DNA of 64,000 nt from Chrysomallon squamiferum (taxonomy: Eukaryota > Mollusca > Gastropoda > Neomphalida > Peltospiridae): positions 5,447,657 to 5,511,656 of the forward strand of contig CM022679.1 of NCBI GenBank assembly GCA_012295275.1. The letters run 5' to 3'. The number at the start of each line of letters is the position of its first letter. The stretch's first letter is position 1. Both the position numbers and the translations under genes were made by a program. Below the pieces are notes generated by a model. The model searched no databases, had not been told where the DNA came from, and saw only the letters and a list, made by a program, of their open reading frames with translations. Positions 27,221-40,894 of the stretch are shown here, one piece after another.

Positions 27221-29727
27221 CTGCTATAAAAGATGAAAGATACTGACGTTACCAGTTATCTATCTCATATTTTCATTATACAGAAAACAAAACAATAAAT
27301 GAAAACCTGTGCATTTTAGAATAATAATCATCAGTAATAGTCAAAGAAATATCTTTAATTTATATGACAGGTCATGTTTCTTTCCTTAGTAAATGCATTT
27401 TTCCCGTGTATCGGTTAACATATGTTTAATAAGTTGGAGCGCTGTACTCAATAAGCCACAAAACTCACATAACACTTTGACGATATCATTCTACACGATC
27501 GCTCGTAAACTACAACAAACAGCGCCCCCTGGCGGTAAAGTATTTTCTTTCTATAGTTCTTGTATCTGTACAAAATAAGCGAGTTTGTAATGATTTGATT
27601 TCGAATTAGAAATTATATTAAATAAAACGTCCATATTTTTCCCCCGTTCTAAGCCGAGATGCTGTAAAGTATCAAAAATGATTGTTAAAATGAAATCAGA
27701 AAATTAATCAGGTCCGTAATAACTTTTATAATTGAAATGCCAGTGATAAAATTTGAAATAATTCATTTCGTTTTATGTCTAGTTATATTTTATATACGTA
27801 AACGTTTTTTATGATGAACTGTACATTTTATGGTAAAGATGAAAGCATATATAAGATGTTCTGTTACTATTTTTTTTTTGTGTGTTGTTTTCTGTGTCAG
27901 TGAGAGAGAGAGTTCGTATGTTTTTGTTCTATATTTCTTTTTCTATTTTTTTTTTTATTAATATCACCATCATCATTATTATTATTATTATTATTATGTT
28001 TTATTATTTTTGCTGGTGTTGCTGTTGTTGTTGTTAAAACTAGTAATAATGATAATAGTAGTTAAAGCAATAATAAAGGTAAAAATAACAGTAAAACAAC
28101 GGTAATAGTTATTGCTGTAGCAGCATCTTTTTAAACAACCACAGCTGTTACTGTTGAAATAATCGTAGATGTTTTATTGATTTAGTCATCGTCGTCGTCG
28201 TGTTGTCGTTGTAACCGATATGATTATTAGAATATATTTCAGTGTTAGAGAAACAAATAAAAATATATCTGGAACATGCTTCTGTTTTCATCTTGGTTCG
28301 TCAACAATTCTTTGACTAATTTTTTTAAACCTTCAAAGAGTTCGTGATTTTTCTGCATGTTAAGAAAAATATATAATTAAAAAAGTTCTTGTTAAAAAAC
28401 GAATCAGGAATCGATCAATAAATAATAAAACTTAACTTTACAAAAAAAAAAATAGAAAATTAATATTTTTAAAATAATTCCACGTAATATGAAAAAAAAA
28501 AAAAAAAATCATTCTTTCTGAAAAAGAAAAAAGAAAAAAAAAAGAAACAGGAATATTTTGATTAAAAAAAAAGAGAAAAATAATTATTTTATTTTAATTT
28601 TATATAACACTGAAAAAATATAAATTTACAAATATGTTTGTAAAGCTCCATAATAAAGGTGGACTGGCTCAATCGATAAATAAATAAAGCGTACTTACTT
28701 AAATTTCTCTAACGGAAAAAAAAAAAAAAAAAAAAAAAAACAAATTTAAAATGAAAAATTTTAGAAATTTATTTCATACCAATTTCCTGAATTATATTTT
28801 TTTTATTTATTTAATCCAATTACAGTTAATACTATTACGCCAACACAATTTAAATTCCATTATGCAGACGATAAAATTTGTCGAAAATTGAAACTTTAAA
28901 GCTAAACGGATTAAGGAGATATTTTTATGTTTTCACATAACTACAGAATTTTATACAAGCAGTTATTCATTATTATTTTCTGCAAAAAACTATTGTGTAA
29001 TATCTATTTTATCTGTCAGTCTAGTCAATTTTCTAGATATTGTATGTATATGGTGTTTCTAAGCGTGGAAAACCACGTACAATGAGCTTCGGTATTTCAG
29101 TCGTAGAAAATGGCTGGAGAACGGAAAGACCATAAAGGGAATTGATCTTGTGGATCTCCTGCTGGTAGGTGAGACCAGTGTATTTAGATATTTACCAATA
29201 ACAAACAAGAAGTAAAAATATATATATACATACATATAAACAATTATAATATAAACAGAAATACAAACAATAACAACAACAATAACAATAACAATAATAA
29301 CAGCAACAACAACAACAAAAACCAGAATAATAATATTATTATTAATAATAATAATAATAATAAATTAAGCAAATTTTATATCAAAACTTGTACACAACAC
29401 TTCTATAATCAACAGTTTGTCTGTACAGACAAATCTGATGCATTAACACTGATAGTCGCATACACAAAGACAGAAGACATCCAAATCTAAATATCCACCA
29501 ATCTGAAAACTAATTACAGTTAGAAATGCAATATAACTATTCATTAAACTTGTTGGCTGACGTGTGTGAGATTCAGTAAAGGACACTGATAACGAAATGT
29601 CCTATGTCATGATAGCGACATGATACTTTGGCAAATACATTCGGGGTTTTAGAATGTTAGGCAATAAAGGAATAAATAGCCTCACCACATTTGATTTTCT
29701 CTTTCCATTCTTGTATTATTATTAATA

Positions 29728-30370
29728 CAGTGGTACCTCGAGATACGAGCGCTCCAACTTACGAGTTTTTCGAGTAATGAACAGTGGCCCGAGCGATTTT
29801 TTGCTTTAAGTTGCGAGTCAAAATCGGAGTTACGGGCGAGCTTCAGATCTGCCGCCGCTAGTTGGCGCAACGAACAACACAACATCCGCCCAGCATTCCG
29901 TGTTTTATTCGTTTGCTTCACGTGGTTACCTCGCCGTGAAAGCATCTCAGTTGTGTTGTGCTCGCGTTTTGTGCAGCATTTTGCCAAATTTCCATGGATC
30001 CTAAGAAAGTGAATGCAAAGGACAGTGCCGAGAAGAAGAAGTGGATGATGTCCATTGAATTAAAGCATGAAATCATAGAAAATCATGATCGAAGTGAGTG
30101 TGCGTGTAGTCAACACGGCTAGGCAATTCAAGCATAATACTTTTACGATATGTACCATACTGAAGCAGAAGTTAATAAGAGTTATAACGGCAGTCAAAGG
30201 CGTTAAAATAATTTCTAAGCTGTGGACCTCTGTCCATGAAAAGACTGAGAAACCCTGATCCTGTACACTTTACAAAAACAGTTTATTTCTTTACATTCTC
30301 TTTTACTTCTTTTTTTTTTATATACAATATTTGACATTTATACATAAATTTTTTTTATTTAAAAATATGT
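29728..30370 (+). mobile_element. Tigger/pogo-like DNA transposon, copy 3 (left end intact, right end lost)
   Basis: It begins CAGTGGTACCTCGAGATACG after a TA. It carries the least decayed transposase start: ATG at 29994, MDPKKVNAKDSAEKK then WMMSIELKHEIIENHDRS, stopped by TAG at 30120. That segment resembles the N-terminal helix-turn-helix of pogo/Tigger transposases. The AT-rich interior shared with copies 1 and 2 continues to about 30370, and no right terminal repeat follows. Confidence 0.8.
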
Positions 30371-31967
30371 TACAAAATATGTGATTATAAAATTGCTTTA
30401 GTACGTTTTGTTTCTCTAAGGATTATGACATTACTGGACTTACCATATTTTATGTGAAATTAAATACTAACAAAAATAGGCAAAAAAAACACAAACAAAA
30501 ACTGATGTCACTCATTTATCAGCCACAAGAATAGCTATATCTTATTCGTGCAAATTCCAGTTCTAAAAGAGAAAATGTTTTTAGTGTTTTTTGAGTTAAT
30601 TCTTGAAATAAAAATTCTGATTACAATATTCAGGTGCTAATCCAGGAGAAGCAAGGGATGTGACTGAGGTGTTTTATAGTCTCCTTCAGAAATCACCAAT
30701 AGCATTTTGTTTTCGTTGATTTTACATTGTCTAATAGACCCTACGTTAAACGAATTTTTGCATTTTTGTCGCCATTATGAAATTCGTATCTTGTTAGTTC
30801 TTCAGTTTTGAGTTTATTTATTTATTTATTTTTATTTTTATTTGTTTAATTCCCTGCTATCGGGATATAGTGACCAGTCCCTAAAAAGGTCCTGGAACCT
30901 CCACTGATGTTTCCATATTACACTGCAGTTGGAAAACAAAGTAAATAACTTATAAATAAACTGGAAACGAATAAAAGAAAAAAGTGTTAAATCTGCATCA
31001 CAAATATTTAAAAACTGAAATTTAATAAATAAAAAGAAAACAGTTGAAGAAAGATTATCTCACAATAATTCTACCTCAAGCATTAATCTTCTTTTTGTTT
31101 TATTTTAGTTCTAATTTTTTTTAATTTCATTCTTTTTTTTTTTTTTTTCTTTAATTAATTTTTTCTCTTTTTTTTTTTCTTTTTCTTTCCTATTTCTTTT
31201 CTTTTCTTTTTTTTTAATCCTGTTTTGATTCGCCACCTGTTAAATTTTCACAACTTTGTTTTTTTTTATCTTCTGTTACGCAAACTCTTGTTAATCTGAT
31301 TTTATCGCAGATTTTCTTTACAATCACTTGAACAGTTAATGAAGTGTTCAGCGCTACATGCAAACGATAGCAGAAAATTTCACTCAAAATCCAGCTGTAA
31401 GGGCGAAACCAGAATTCATCAAACGGGCATCACAATTACATTTTTCATAAACGCAGATCCCCAAAGTAATATGTATCAGTCAACCATCCAAACAACCAAT
31501 CCAACCAAAAAGCCAACCAACGAACCATCCAACCAGTCGTCTTCAATGTTCAAGAACTGAAGTAAATTTTTTGTACACCTTGTATTAAAGTTTTGGTTCT
31601 GTAAATTCTATTAAATCAATGTGTAGCCAACAACATATTTAAATAAAAAAACGTTTATTCTCAGCACAGAGATCAAGTTTTCAGAGACAAAGAAAAACAT
31701 TTTTTATTTACTTTCTATTTTGACTCGGATCAGTTTAGACCTACTCAACATGGTTCACAAAGCATGGTTAATACCCGAAATAACTTTGAGTTGATCTTTG
31801 AGTTTGGAAATTAAAACAACAGATGTAGAATTTACAAATCAGTGTTTTTTAATGCAGACTTAAATATGTTGTTTGAGATATTTAAGAGTTCTCATTAATA
31901 GAAATGTGCAATTAACTTTGAGAGAATTCACCCATATAAATAAATATATGTTTATACATAATCACAG

Positions 31968-32097
<130 letters not shown>

Positions 32098-35000
32098 TAT
32101 GTAGGTATGTATGTAGGTGTGCAGCTATCTAAGCAGGTGGAGAGAAAGAACGATGTAGAATAAATGTGCTTTTTCATCTTCTTCTTCATTTATTCCCTAA
32201 TCATGTAATTTCTTCTGCCACCACTGTCAAGATTAGTAAATCAATAAATATATCATATGTCACCTGCAGGAAATATTATTTAATATCAGTGAATTTTCAT
32301 CAGCAGATTTCAGTCAAATTAAATTACTTAATTTGAGAAACATGTACGAAATGAATCTGTAATTAAATCTGTAATGATTTGTCTTTATTACAGCAAGAAA
32401 TTGGAGTGGAAATAAAGTTAAAATATTTTAATCAGCTTTCGCTCATGTAAATGAAGATATTTCAGTTTTGTTTTCTGAAAGCCAAAACACACGCTATAAC
32501 AATAAACATATATATATATATATATTTTTCCGAAGATATATATTCAATTTAATAATCTTCTTGAAAACGTCTGAACACAACAAAGATTCTTTTATAGGTT
32601 CTTTTTTTTTCGTGTTTTTTTTTTTTCTAATCAAAGTTTAAGGAAATTTTTATCATCACTTTTTTATTCCATTTAATTATTTTCTTTTAAAACGATTAAA
32701 CCGAATAATAATAAAAAAAATATATATATATAATAATAATAATAATAATAACAACAACATCAACAACAACAGTTCCAGATAATAACCACCTTTTTGTATC
32801 CGCCTAAACACAATGTTAATAATACTGACACGACGTCGAGGTGTTAAAAACGTTCTCCGTATATTTTCTTTTTCTTTTCTTCAAACAGACGTTGACGAAG
32901 ATTGCTGACAGTCAGATCCCATACGTACGATGATGATAGAAAAGAGTGACATAGGAAGAAAAGTAATTATTTTGCTTGCTAAACATCTTAAGACTTTCAC
33001 GGCGGCAAATTGCTGTTTATGCCACATACGCAGCATTAAATAGTGATTTAATGTTGGCGTTCATAGCTGCTGAACGTGCTTGTCGTGAATTAAATTGCAA
33101 ATTGGCATTTCTGTTTCATCTCAGTGGAGCAATTGTTAAAAACATCTGAAAGTGTATTAAATCGACCAGTTTCTCTGATCATGTTACAGGTTTTGTAATA
33201 TAAGATAAAAATAACGCTTTTCTGTGATGACTTTTATCACAAAACATGTGTACAGAAAACAGGTTCTTGTTTCTCATTTTAACAACTATCGCTCTTTTTA
33301 TCTCTCTTTTTTTTTTTTTTTTTTTTTCTTTTTTTCTTTTTGCGGGGGTGTTTGTTTTATCTCGGGTTTTGGGAAACGGACTGTTTGTGGTTTGTTTAGC
33401 TTTTGTTGTTGTTGTTGTTGTTATGTTGTTTTTTTTTACGCTTTGGGGGTTCTTGTTGTTGCTTTTTTTATTTTAAATTTCTGGGGTTTGGTTGCTATTT
33501 TTTTTTTTTTTTTTTTTTTATTCATAATGCGATTGGTCCACGGTTAATAAAATTAATTATTACCTCTATGAAATAATAAAACTTATTTCATCAATTTATC
33601 TATTTTTGTTGGGTTTTTTCCTTCATGAAGATGGAAAAACGTTTGACAATGAATGTTAATTCAACATGATTAACACAGAAAAGTGATCCGAGTGTCAGCT
33701 CTACTTGCTACATTGTGGTCTGCAACAAAAGATAAAACCAAGAAAAAAAAAAATCGTTTTGTTGTTTAGTTACTTTGGCTCAGTAGTTTGTCAGTCTACA
33801 GCTGCTCTATACAAGACAAAACTAGGTTTCGTTGGTAAATGTGCACTTTGTTTAATTGTTTAATACAGTCAAAAGTGAAATACATTTTGCAATAACCAAA
33901 TAAGAAAAACGATTCCTGTTGTTTCATACAGTTAAAAAAAAACCTGCTGATTTCTCTTTATCTACTTCACTGAATAATATTTATTATAAAAAGAAAAAAT
34001 ATTTCTCTGAGTCAGTGATGGGAAATCACACAAACTGATTACTATGTGAACACGAATATTTAAAATTATCTAACATTTAATCCATTGACTACAAAATGTT
34101 TCCCACTGCTAGATCCGGTGTCTGTTTAGCGATGTGATCTGGTCTGAAATCAAAGAATACTACCGTAGCGAAATGAAAGAAAATAAGAGATGTTAATTCA
34201 TGCTCCCTGTCTGGTTATTTAAAGAAATATTTACCATTATTTAAATATAATATTATATTTCTTTGTTAGCCCTTGCATATTGATCAAACGTTTATCACAG
34301 TTTAAAACAGATGGATGTTCTCAATGTTAATTTTACGTTTGTATATTGGTATGTTCCGGACAGTATAAGAATAATATAGACCATGATCAAAACAAAAGAG
34401 CGATTGCTGAAGAGGTTAAACAGTCGCTGGTTCATATTTAATCACTTAATGAATGGTCTACGGAGATTAAAGATAATAATAGCTTTTCTGTTTAAATTCA
34501 CATAAAATATTAAAACAAATTGTCATAATCCTTTCACAAGCAAAACGTACGAAACACTTTTAATGCAGTGTTTGATTTATGCAAAAGGAACAGTTTCATG
34601 TTTCCATGGAGTGAAACGATAATAGAGTTCATAGAACTGCAGCAGTGGTAACTTAATAAATGGTGTCAGATAAATAGACAGACAAACAGATATACAGATA
34701 GAATAGGTAAATATGAAGAAAAACAGTTAAACAGACATAAAAAAAGCAGATTTGATGCAGTATTTAATCTGAACAGTTATCCCCTAAAAATAATATGTAT
34801 GCATTATATATCCAACACCAAACCTTCAGTTTTCTTTGAACGGATGTACGCATGATAAAAAAAAAAAAAACAACAACACAAATAACAAAAATAAAACAAA
34901 ACAAAACAAAAAAACCCCAGTAAAAGTGCACAGATTAATTTTCTATCACTGACTATTGGATGTTAAGAATCAGATAATGCTGACACACAGGCATCATCGC

Positions 35001-35844
35001 AAACTTTTCACATTTACCAATAGATGCAAAGTATCGTTTTATTGTATATTCCCATGAACTGAAAAACGCATTTCGTAACAAAATTATGTTATGGAGACGA
35101 GACGTGCTGAGGACAGTTGATCCCATCACCAGTCAGAATATCAGTCTCAGATGAGTACAGAAAGTACACAGGCCGGCTTTATATATCATCAGGCTACCAC
35201 TGACAGTGGAAACAACGGAAAGATCGGATTGTGATGACTTGATCCAAAGACCTTCCACGCCTAATGCTGTAAAAATGTCTCTCATAGTCTTCCAGAACAG
35301 TAAACAGACGAACAGTGATCAAATATATGAAATAATTAAACGAATGCTAAATTTAGTTTTTAAGATTATAAAATATTTAAAAAACATAAAGCAGTTGTGA
35401 CGAATTCTATACCTAACAGACTCTTTCAAAGACGGATTATGCAAACTAATTAGTTTTCAGCGTTTCTTTATATTTCCTTACATCGCTTTTTATACAGAAA
35501 ATCGAGCAATACGGAAACTCCAGTAGATAAAAATCAGTGGTTTGACTAAATGTTTGGGCAATATGATCCAGTATTTCAGAATACGAGGACAAAATTTGGT
35601 AATGGGAATAGATTATTTTATTTTGTGCATATGAAATTAACTGTGACGTGTGTACCTCATTTTAAAATGTATAACGAATAAGTAAGAGAAAACGATGCCA
35701 CTTGTGATGATGATGATGATGATGGTGACTGGCGATGCAGCTGCTTTGATTATTGTTGATGCTTATGTTTTCGTTGTAGTAGCAGTAGTTGACAGTGTAA
35801 ACAAAATTAAATTGACAAAATGACATTTTGTAAAGCTATCATTT

Positions 35845-35862
35845 ATTATTATTATTATTATT

Positions 35863-35932
<70 letters not shown>

Positions 35933-35935
35933 TTA
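35845..35935. repeat. (ATT)n then (TTG)n
   Basis: About 20 TTG units; in frame they would read as poly-Cys, which is not a protein. Confidence 0.94.
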
Positions 35936-36234
35936 TTTTTATTTCATCTTTTCATATGAAAAGACTTTAATTTCCGACTACATCAAGATAGGAAACCATT
36001 TTGAAAAAAAAAAGCAATTAAGAAAAGCAAAGAAAAAGAAAAAGAAAAGTAGAAAGCAGAGAAAAAAAGTAATTCGGCTCGGTCTACAAGAAAAGTGATA
36101 AATTAGCTATTGTAAACGCAATAAAAAAAAAAACCTGTTGGCTTTCAAGGCTGCGACTTTTTTATGGTTATTGGTGTCGTCACTGTACACTCACACGCGT
36201 TGGATGCATTGTTAATAATGTGTGCCAAGTTAAT

Positions 36235-36267
36235 AACACTCGAAGAAAATTGTTTTCTTCGAGTGTT
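36235..36267. repeat. Perfect 15-bp hairpin, 3-base loop
   Basis: AACACTCGAAGAAAA, loop TTG, then TTTTCTTCGAGTGTT. It stands alone in unique sequence. It has the look of a terminator stem, but that meaning does not apply in animal DNA. Confidence 0.75.
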
Positions 36268-36953
36268 GTTCCACAGTTACATGAAGTAATGATGGCTGTT
36301 TTAAAACTAGGAATGATCAAGCAACAATAAAAACTGAATTTCATACATGTAGCACAGGCCTAACACCAGGGCGAGCGTGACTTCGTGCAGTATACTAGTT
36401 CTGATCGGACTGGCAGCAAACATGCGAGATAAAACTGGAATCTTAATCCCCTTCCTTCTTCTGTCCTTGTACTTACCGTTACGTCATGAACGTAACATTA
36501 ATTTATATATAATTATTAAGAAAGAAAATATTTAGCTGATCAGGATATAAGATGTTTGTAACAGGTAAAAGTTAAAAAATTTATATTTAGAATCTTACAC
36601 ATTTGCATAGTGATGTAGCCCTGCAGCTATAGGATTTTTCTACAACTTGACTGGTCAGTGGTCCACTGCGTTTTTGTCCTTTGAAAGTATCGTGTAACAA
36701 ATCTGTAAACAAAGGAAGTTTTTCTGTGATACTTTTACATATATTTATATATATATATATATATAAACATACACACATTCATGCAGCCACGCACGTGTTG
36801 TAATTTGCACGGACAAACCGTATTATTGTGATATGAGGATAGTTTTTTATTTGATACTAATAAAATCATTATAATTGGATATAATTGGATATCATTAGTG
36901 AAAATATATATACTATAGAGAATACTCTGACAGACCGGTGAAATAGCTAACGA

Positions 36954-36990
<37 letters not shown>

Positions 36991-37228
36991 GAAGAATGTA
37001 TTTTCGTTATTCGTTTATTCATAAAGTGTTGAGCAACACTTGTAACATATTTACATCTTCAGCAGTTAAAACAATTATGGTCACTTAAACGTGAGTGTCC
37101 ATACTCATTACGGTTAAACCTATTTAAGAAAGGCTTGCATCTACACGAATATGATAAACATAAGGGAGCTGTATTCTCAAATTATGACAAATAGAAATGA
37201 AGAATTTTACATATACATATACATAATA

Positions 37229-37304
37229 TATACCTAAATCGCTTCAGGAAGGAATATATAAATATAAATATTTATATATTCTTTCTTGAAGCGATTTAGG
37301 TATA
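37229..37304. repeat. Perfect 37-bp hairpin with 2-base loop
   Basis: The arms CCTAAATCGCTTCAGGAAGG and CTTTCTTGAAGCGATTTAGG continue through an AT centre. Read as plus-strand RNA, all 37 pairs form, two of them G-U. It has the form of a very short foldback element or a small-RNA precursor. Confidence 0.8.
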
Positions 37305-37790
37305 AATCATGCGTAAAGTATGTGTGCTCAAAAGCTGAACTGTTCAGATAATATAAATGTTGTAACTGTCTCTTCCTCCAGTACATCTTTCATCTGCAAT
37401 TCCGGATCGCGATGTTCTTTCTTATGAACTAAATTACGTCAGTTGATTTTCACAGATAATTATTTTAAAGCTCTTCTGTTTGACTTTTTTAAAAGTGTTT
37501 TAACGAAACACCTTTGTGGTGTAACGTACGTTTTGAAAGACACTGTATGACACAAGTAATTTGTTAAAGTTTTTCAGTAATTATAAAACAGTTATAGTAA
37601 AACGCTTTGTACCGATTATGACATGTACGCTATTTCATTATTTTTGTTCTTCTAAGCTGCCAAATGAAACATCGTGTTAATTTGTTTTTAGTTAACTAAC
37701 CTTCAACAATGAAAAGTTTCAGAAACCATGGTTCGCTGGATCGATACCCTTTGCCAATAAAATAATAAAAGTTATTCGCTGTAATATTTA

Positions 37791-37918
37791 AACTAAATTC
37801 GAAAACTGTTATGAGTTATCTAAACTAAATTCGAAAACTGCTGTGAGATATCTGAACTCAATTCGAAAACTACTATGAGATATCAAAAGTGATTTAGAAA
37901 ACTACTATAAGTTGTATC
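37791..37918. repeat. 32-bp minisatellite, four copies
   Basis: AACTAAATTCGAAAACTG starts copies at 37791, 37823, 37855 and (decayed) 37887. Confidence 0.85.
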
Positions 37919-38289
37919 GTTCAGCTTAAAGTTTGAAAATTTTGTCATAAATTGTAAGATAACTCTGAAATAGTTGTCCCTATTTTCTTTCCCTTTAGAA
38001 AGAATTTTATAGCTTTAGTTGCTTTTTATGGTGCTTTTTTTTATCATTGTACAGTTTCTCTCTCTCTCACTTTGCTCTGTTTTTTCTGATGTCTCTTTGT
38101 TTTTGTTCTTTTTTTTTTGTTCTTTTTTGTTTTGTCTTTATATCTATATTTTGCTCTAGATCCCTATTTCTCAACCTGCATATATAATATATTTGTCTAT
38201 GTGTCTCTCTATGAATGTATATAAGTATGTATGTGTGTATATAAATATTTGTTATCTCTATCTATTTATAACTCTATCAATCTCTAACA

Positions 38290-38294
<5 letters not shown>

Positions 38295-38380
<86 letters not shown>
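38295..38380. repeat. (CT)n(TA)n compound microsatellite
   Basis: CT run to 38337, then TA run to 38379. Confidence 0.95.
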
Positions 38381-38381
<1 letters not shown>

Positions 38382-38682
38382 CTCTCAATAACTCTGTATC
38401 TCACTCTGACGTATTCTCTATACTCAGATGCAGGTTTCCACTCTGATGTAGTTATTTTGTTTCAGATGATGTTTTTGCTGTAACTTCCTAGCATATAAAT
38501 GACTTCATTTAGCTTAGGAAGGAATTTCTGATATCAGCGTGGAAAAAACGCCCAGTCCATTCTGCTTTTAAGAGATTACCACAAATGCAGCCAGGGATTT
38601 AATGGAAATTTGCGGTTTTTAAACTAAGTCCTCTCATTTAAAGGTAAATTTAGCAAAGTTGGACTGAATATTTAATATGAGG

Positions 38683-38802
<120 letters not shown>

Positions 38803-39486
38803 GGAAGTCAGCTTACTGAATTAAGTCACATACAACGATAGGAAACCTACAACTGACCTGCAAAACCAGCATCTTTAACAAGAACAGAAGAAAAAGAAAA
38901 GTGATAGAAGAGGAGATTCCCTTCAGAAAAAGTATTTAACAAAAGAACATTTTTAAAAAGTTTCATCTCATTCAAGAGAAAATATTTTTAAAAACAAATT
39001 CTAATTCTAAATTAAAAAAAAAGGGGGAAAAAAGTAAAATAAAATTTGTATCGGGATACACAAAGACCTGTTTGCATTAAGTGCATTCAGCCACTTGATG
39101 ACGTTAGAAGAAGAAGAAGAAACAGAAAGAGAAAGAAATCCTGCAGGATTTTAAGTATTGGAGACTGGTTCAGAATAATCGCGATATTGAAAAAGAAACG
39201 TGAGATATAAATCAACGAACCTTGTTAAAATCTATAGTACAGCTACTGGAAGTGCTGATGCACTTCAGTCCCATTTAATAGAGAACTCGTTTGTTCGGAA
39301 GTAATGGCGTACTCTGAGTTGAATATTTTTAAGGATAAGTGCAGATGTGTATGGGTTTATTTTAAAAGAAAGAAAAAAAGAATGAATTAATGAATGAATG
39401 AATAATTAAACAAGCAAACAAACAAAATGACAGAGAGACAGAGAGAAAAAGCGAATACGAGAGATAGATTTACATAAACACATATG

Positions 39487-39518
<32 letters not shown>

Positions 39519-39588
39519 GATATATATGAGAATAACGTTGGTCAAAGTATAAATAGTTCAAAAAAATTATGTTTCTTTTTTCCTCTTG

Positions 39589-39623
<35 letters not shown>

Positions 39624-40143
39624 TATTATTTATGTTTGCGTGAAAGAAGGAGTATGTCTATCTGTATGTTTCTAGTACGTAATTTTACAACAAAAAAACA
39701 ACAACAGATAATGACTTCATGAATATGATACTAACGATGACGATGATGACGATGAGCAGGATAATGACAATGGAGATTAAGATTATGGCGACTGTAATGA
39801 TTGTAACGGGATCATGTCCACGGCTGAGTGTTGATATTTATCATGGTCATGACAACAGTGATTACAAACTGTCGCGTACAGACCTGTACAAACAAGTTTT
39901 ATGTTTAATATGAAGATGTTTTGCCACACAGAAATATTAGCAGATAAATATTTTACAGAGGTTCTGTCATTAAGTTTATTAATTTGCTGTTCATATATCA
40001 CCTTGTCCAGGCTAGAGAGTAATTGCTGAATTTCGTGAGTCAAGTGATTAGCTGATGTTTTCTAGTAGCAACATTTTGTTTATTCAGTACAGGTGAGTTT
40101 AAGTACCTTATATTTAAAAGAGTGAGTTATATTAATAAAAACA

Positions 40144-40174
<31 letters not shown>

Positions 40175-40192
40175 AATTTATTTTGTTTTATC

Positions 40193-40229
<37 letters not shown>

Positions 40230-40240
40230 TTTTCTTCCCA

Positions 40241-40760
40241 CGCGCCAGTGTGTTCCCGAATACTATGTGCAGAGTTTATTCAGACGTACATAAGACAGAG
40301 AAATATTAAAAATCCTAAACTACATACTTGCCAGTGCCAGGTTTTCCCACAAAAAATAGATGCACGGAAAAATGACGAAAGACAAAGAACGGCGTGCTTC
40401 GTGGGAAGCGACGGTTACCCTCGGTTATTGAGCACATTTTTTTCAAGCTTCTCTCGGTGGCCGAACGGTAACATCCTCCGCCTTCAGGGTGCGGGCGAAT
40501 GGGGGCCATACGTTCGAGTCTCGTCAGCGGCATCCGAGTCTCGTCAGCGGCATCTGACGGGGTTTGTGAGGTTGTGGTTGCCTTTTGTCCGCCTGCGCCA
40601 GTGCGTTCCCGAATATTGTCTATGTGCAGAGTCTATTCAGACGAGCATAAGACAGAGAATATTCAAATTCTAAAAGACATACATAGAGAGACATAATTTG
40701 TTTTTATGTAACAGAGTCAAATCAAACGTCCATAACATAGACAATATTCAAATCCTTGAA
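40241..40760 (+). repeat. Composite repeat with a tRNA-Leu-like unit and flanking direct repeats
   Basis: A segment beginning GCGCCAGTGTGTTCCCGAAT (40243) recurs as GCGCCAGTGCGTTCCCGAAT (40595-40683), and its second half recurs a third time at 40708-40760. Between the first two copies lies the tRNA-like unit. The arrangement suggests a tRNA-derived SINE or a tandem duplication of one. Confidence 0.65.
40452..40534 (+). tRNA. tRNA-Leu-like pseudogene or SINE head
   Basis: TGGCCGAACGG is a good A box and CGTTCGAGTC a good B box. Between them, CCGCC-TTCAGGG-TGCGG can form an anticodon arm with anticodon CAG, followed by a long variable arm, all as in tRNA-Leu. The acceptor stem does not pair, so it is probably not a working tRNA gene. 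The 20 bases CGAGTCTCGTCAGCGGCATC at its 3' end are duplicated exactly (40515-40534 and 40535-40554). Confidence 0.55.
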
Positions 40761-40811
40761 TACACAATTCACACATTTATATACATGCACACTTAGGCAT
40801 GCACATACATG

Positions 40812-40813
<2 letters not shown>

Positions 40814-40888
<75 letters not shown>
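40814..40888. repeat. (CA)n(TA)n compound microsatellite
   Basis: CA run then TA run; makes overlapping Tyr/Ile and His/Thr frames on both strands. Confidence 0.94.

Positions 40889-40894
<6 letters not shown>

Larger units (their letters stand above)
25902..29727. other. Upstream flank of the guanylate cyclase exon
   Basis: 26,040-26,290 is noticeably less AT-rich than its surroundings and has a CTGCAG acceptor-like site on the minus strand, so a 5' UTR exon or promoter may lie there. The rest is microsatellites and an old SINE. Confidence 0.35.

Noticed and set aside
29070-29180. Possible plus-strand exon between TTTCAG and GTGAGA, open in one frame
   Set aside because: Weak acceptor, no recognisable domain, no neighbouring exons.
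29682-29987. 101-codon open frame (minus)
   Set aside because: Antisense of transposon copy 3.
36424-36510. Signal-peptide-like short frame (MRDKTGILIPFLLLSLYLP)
   Set aside because: No donor in a suitable place and no following exon; could be chance.
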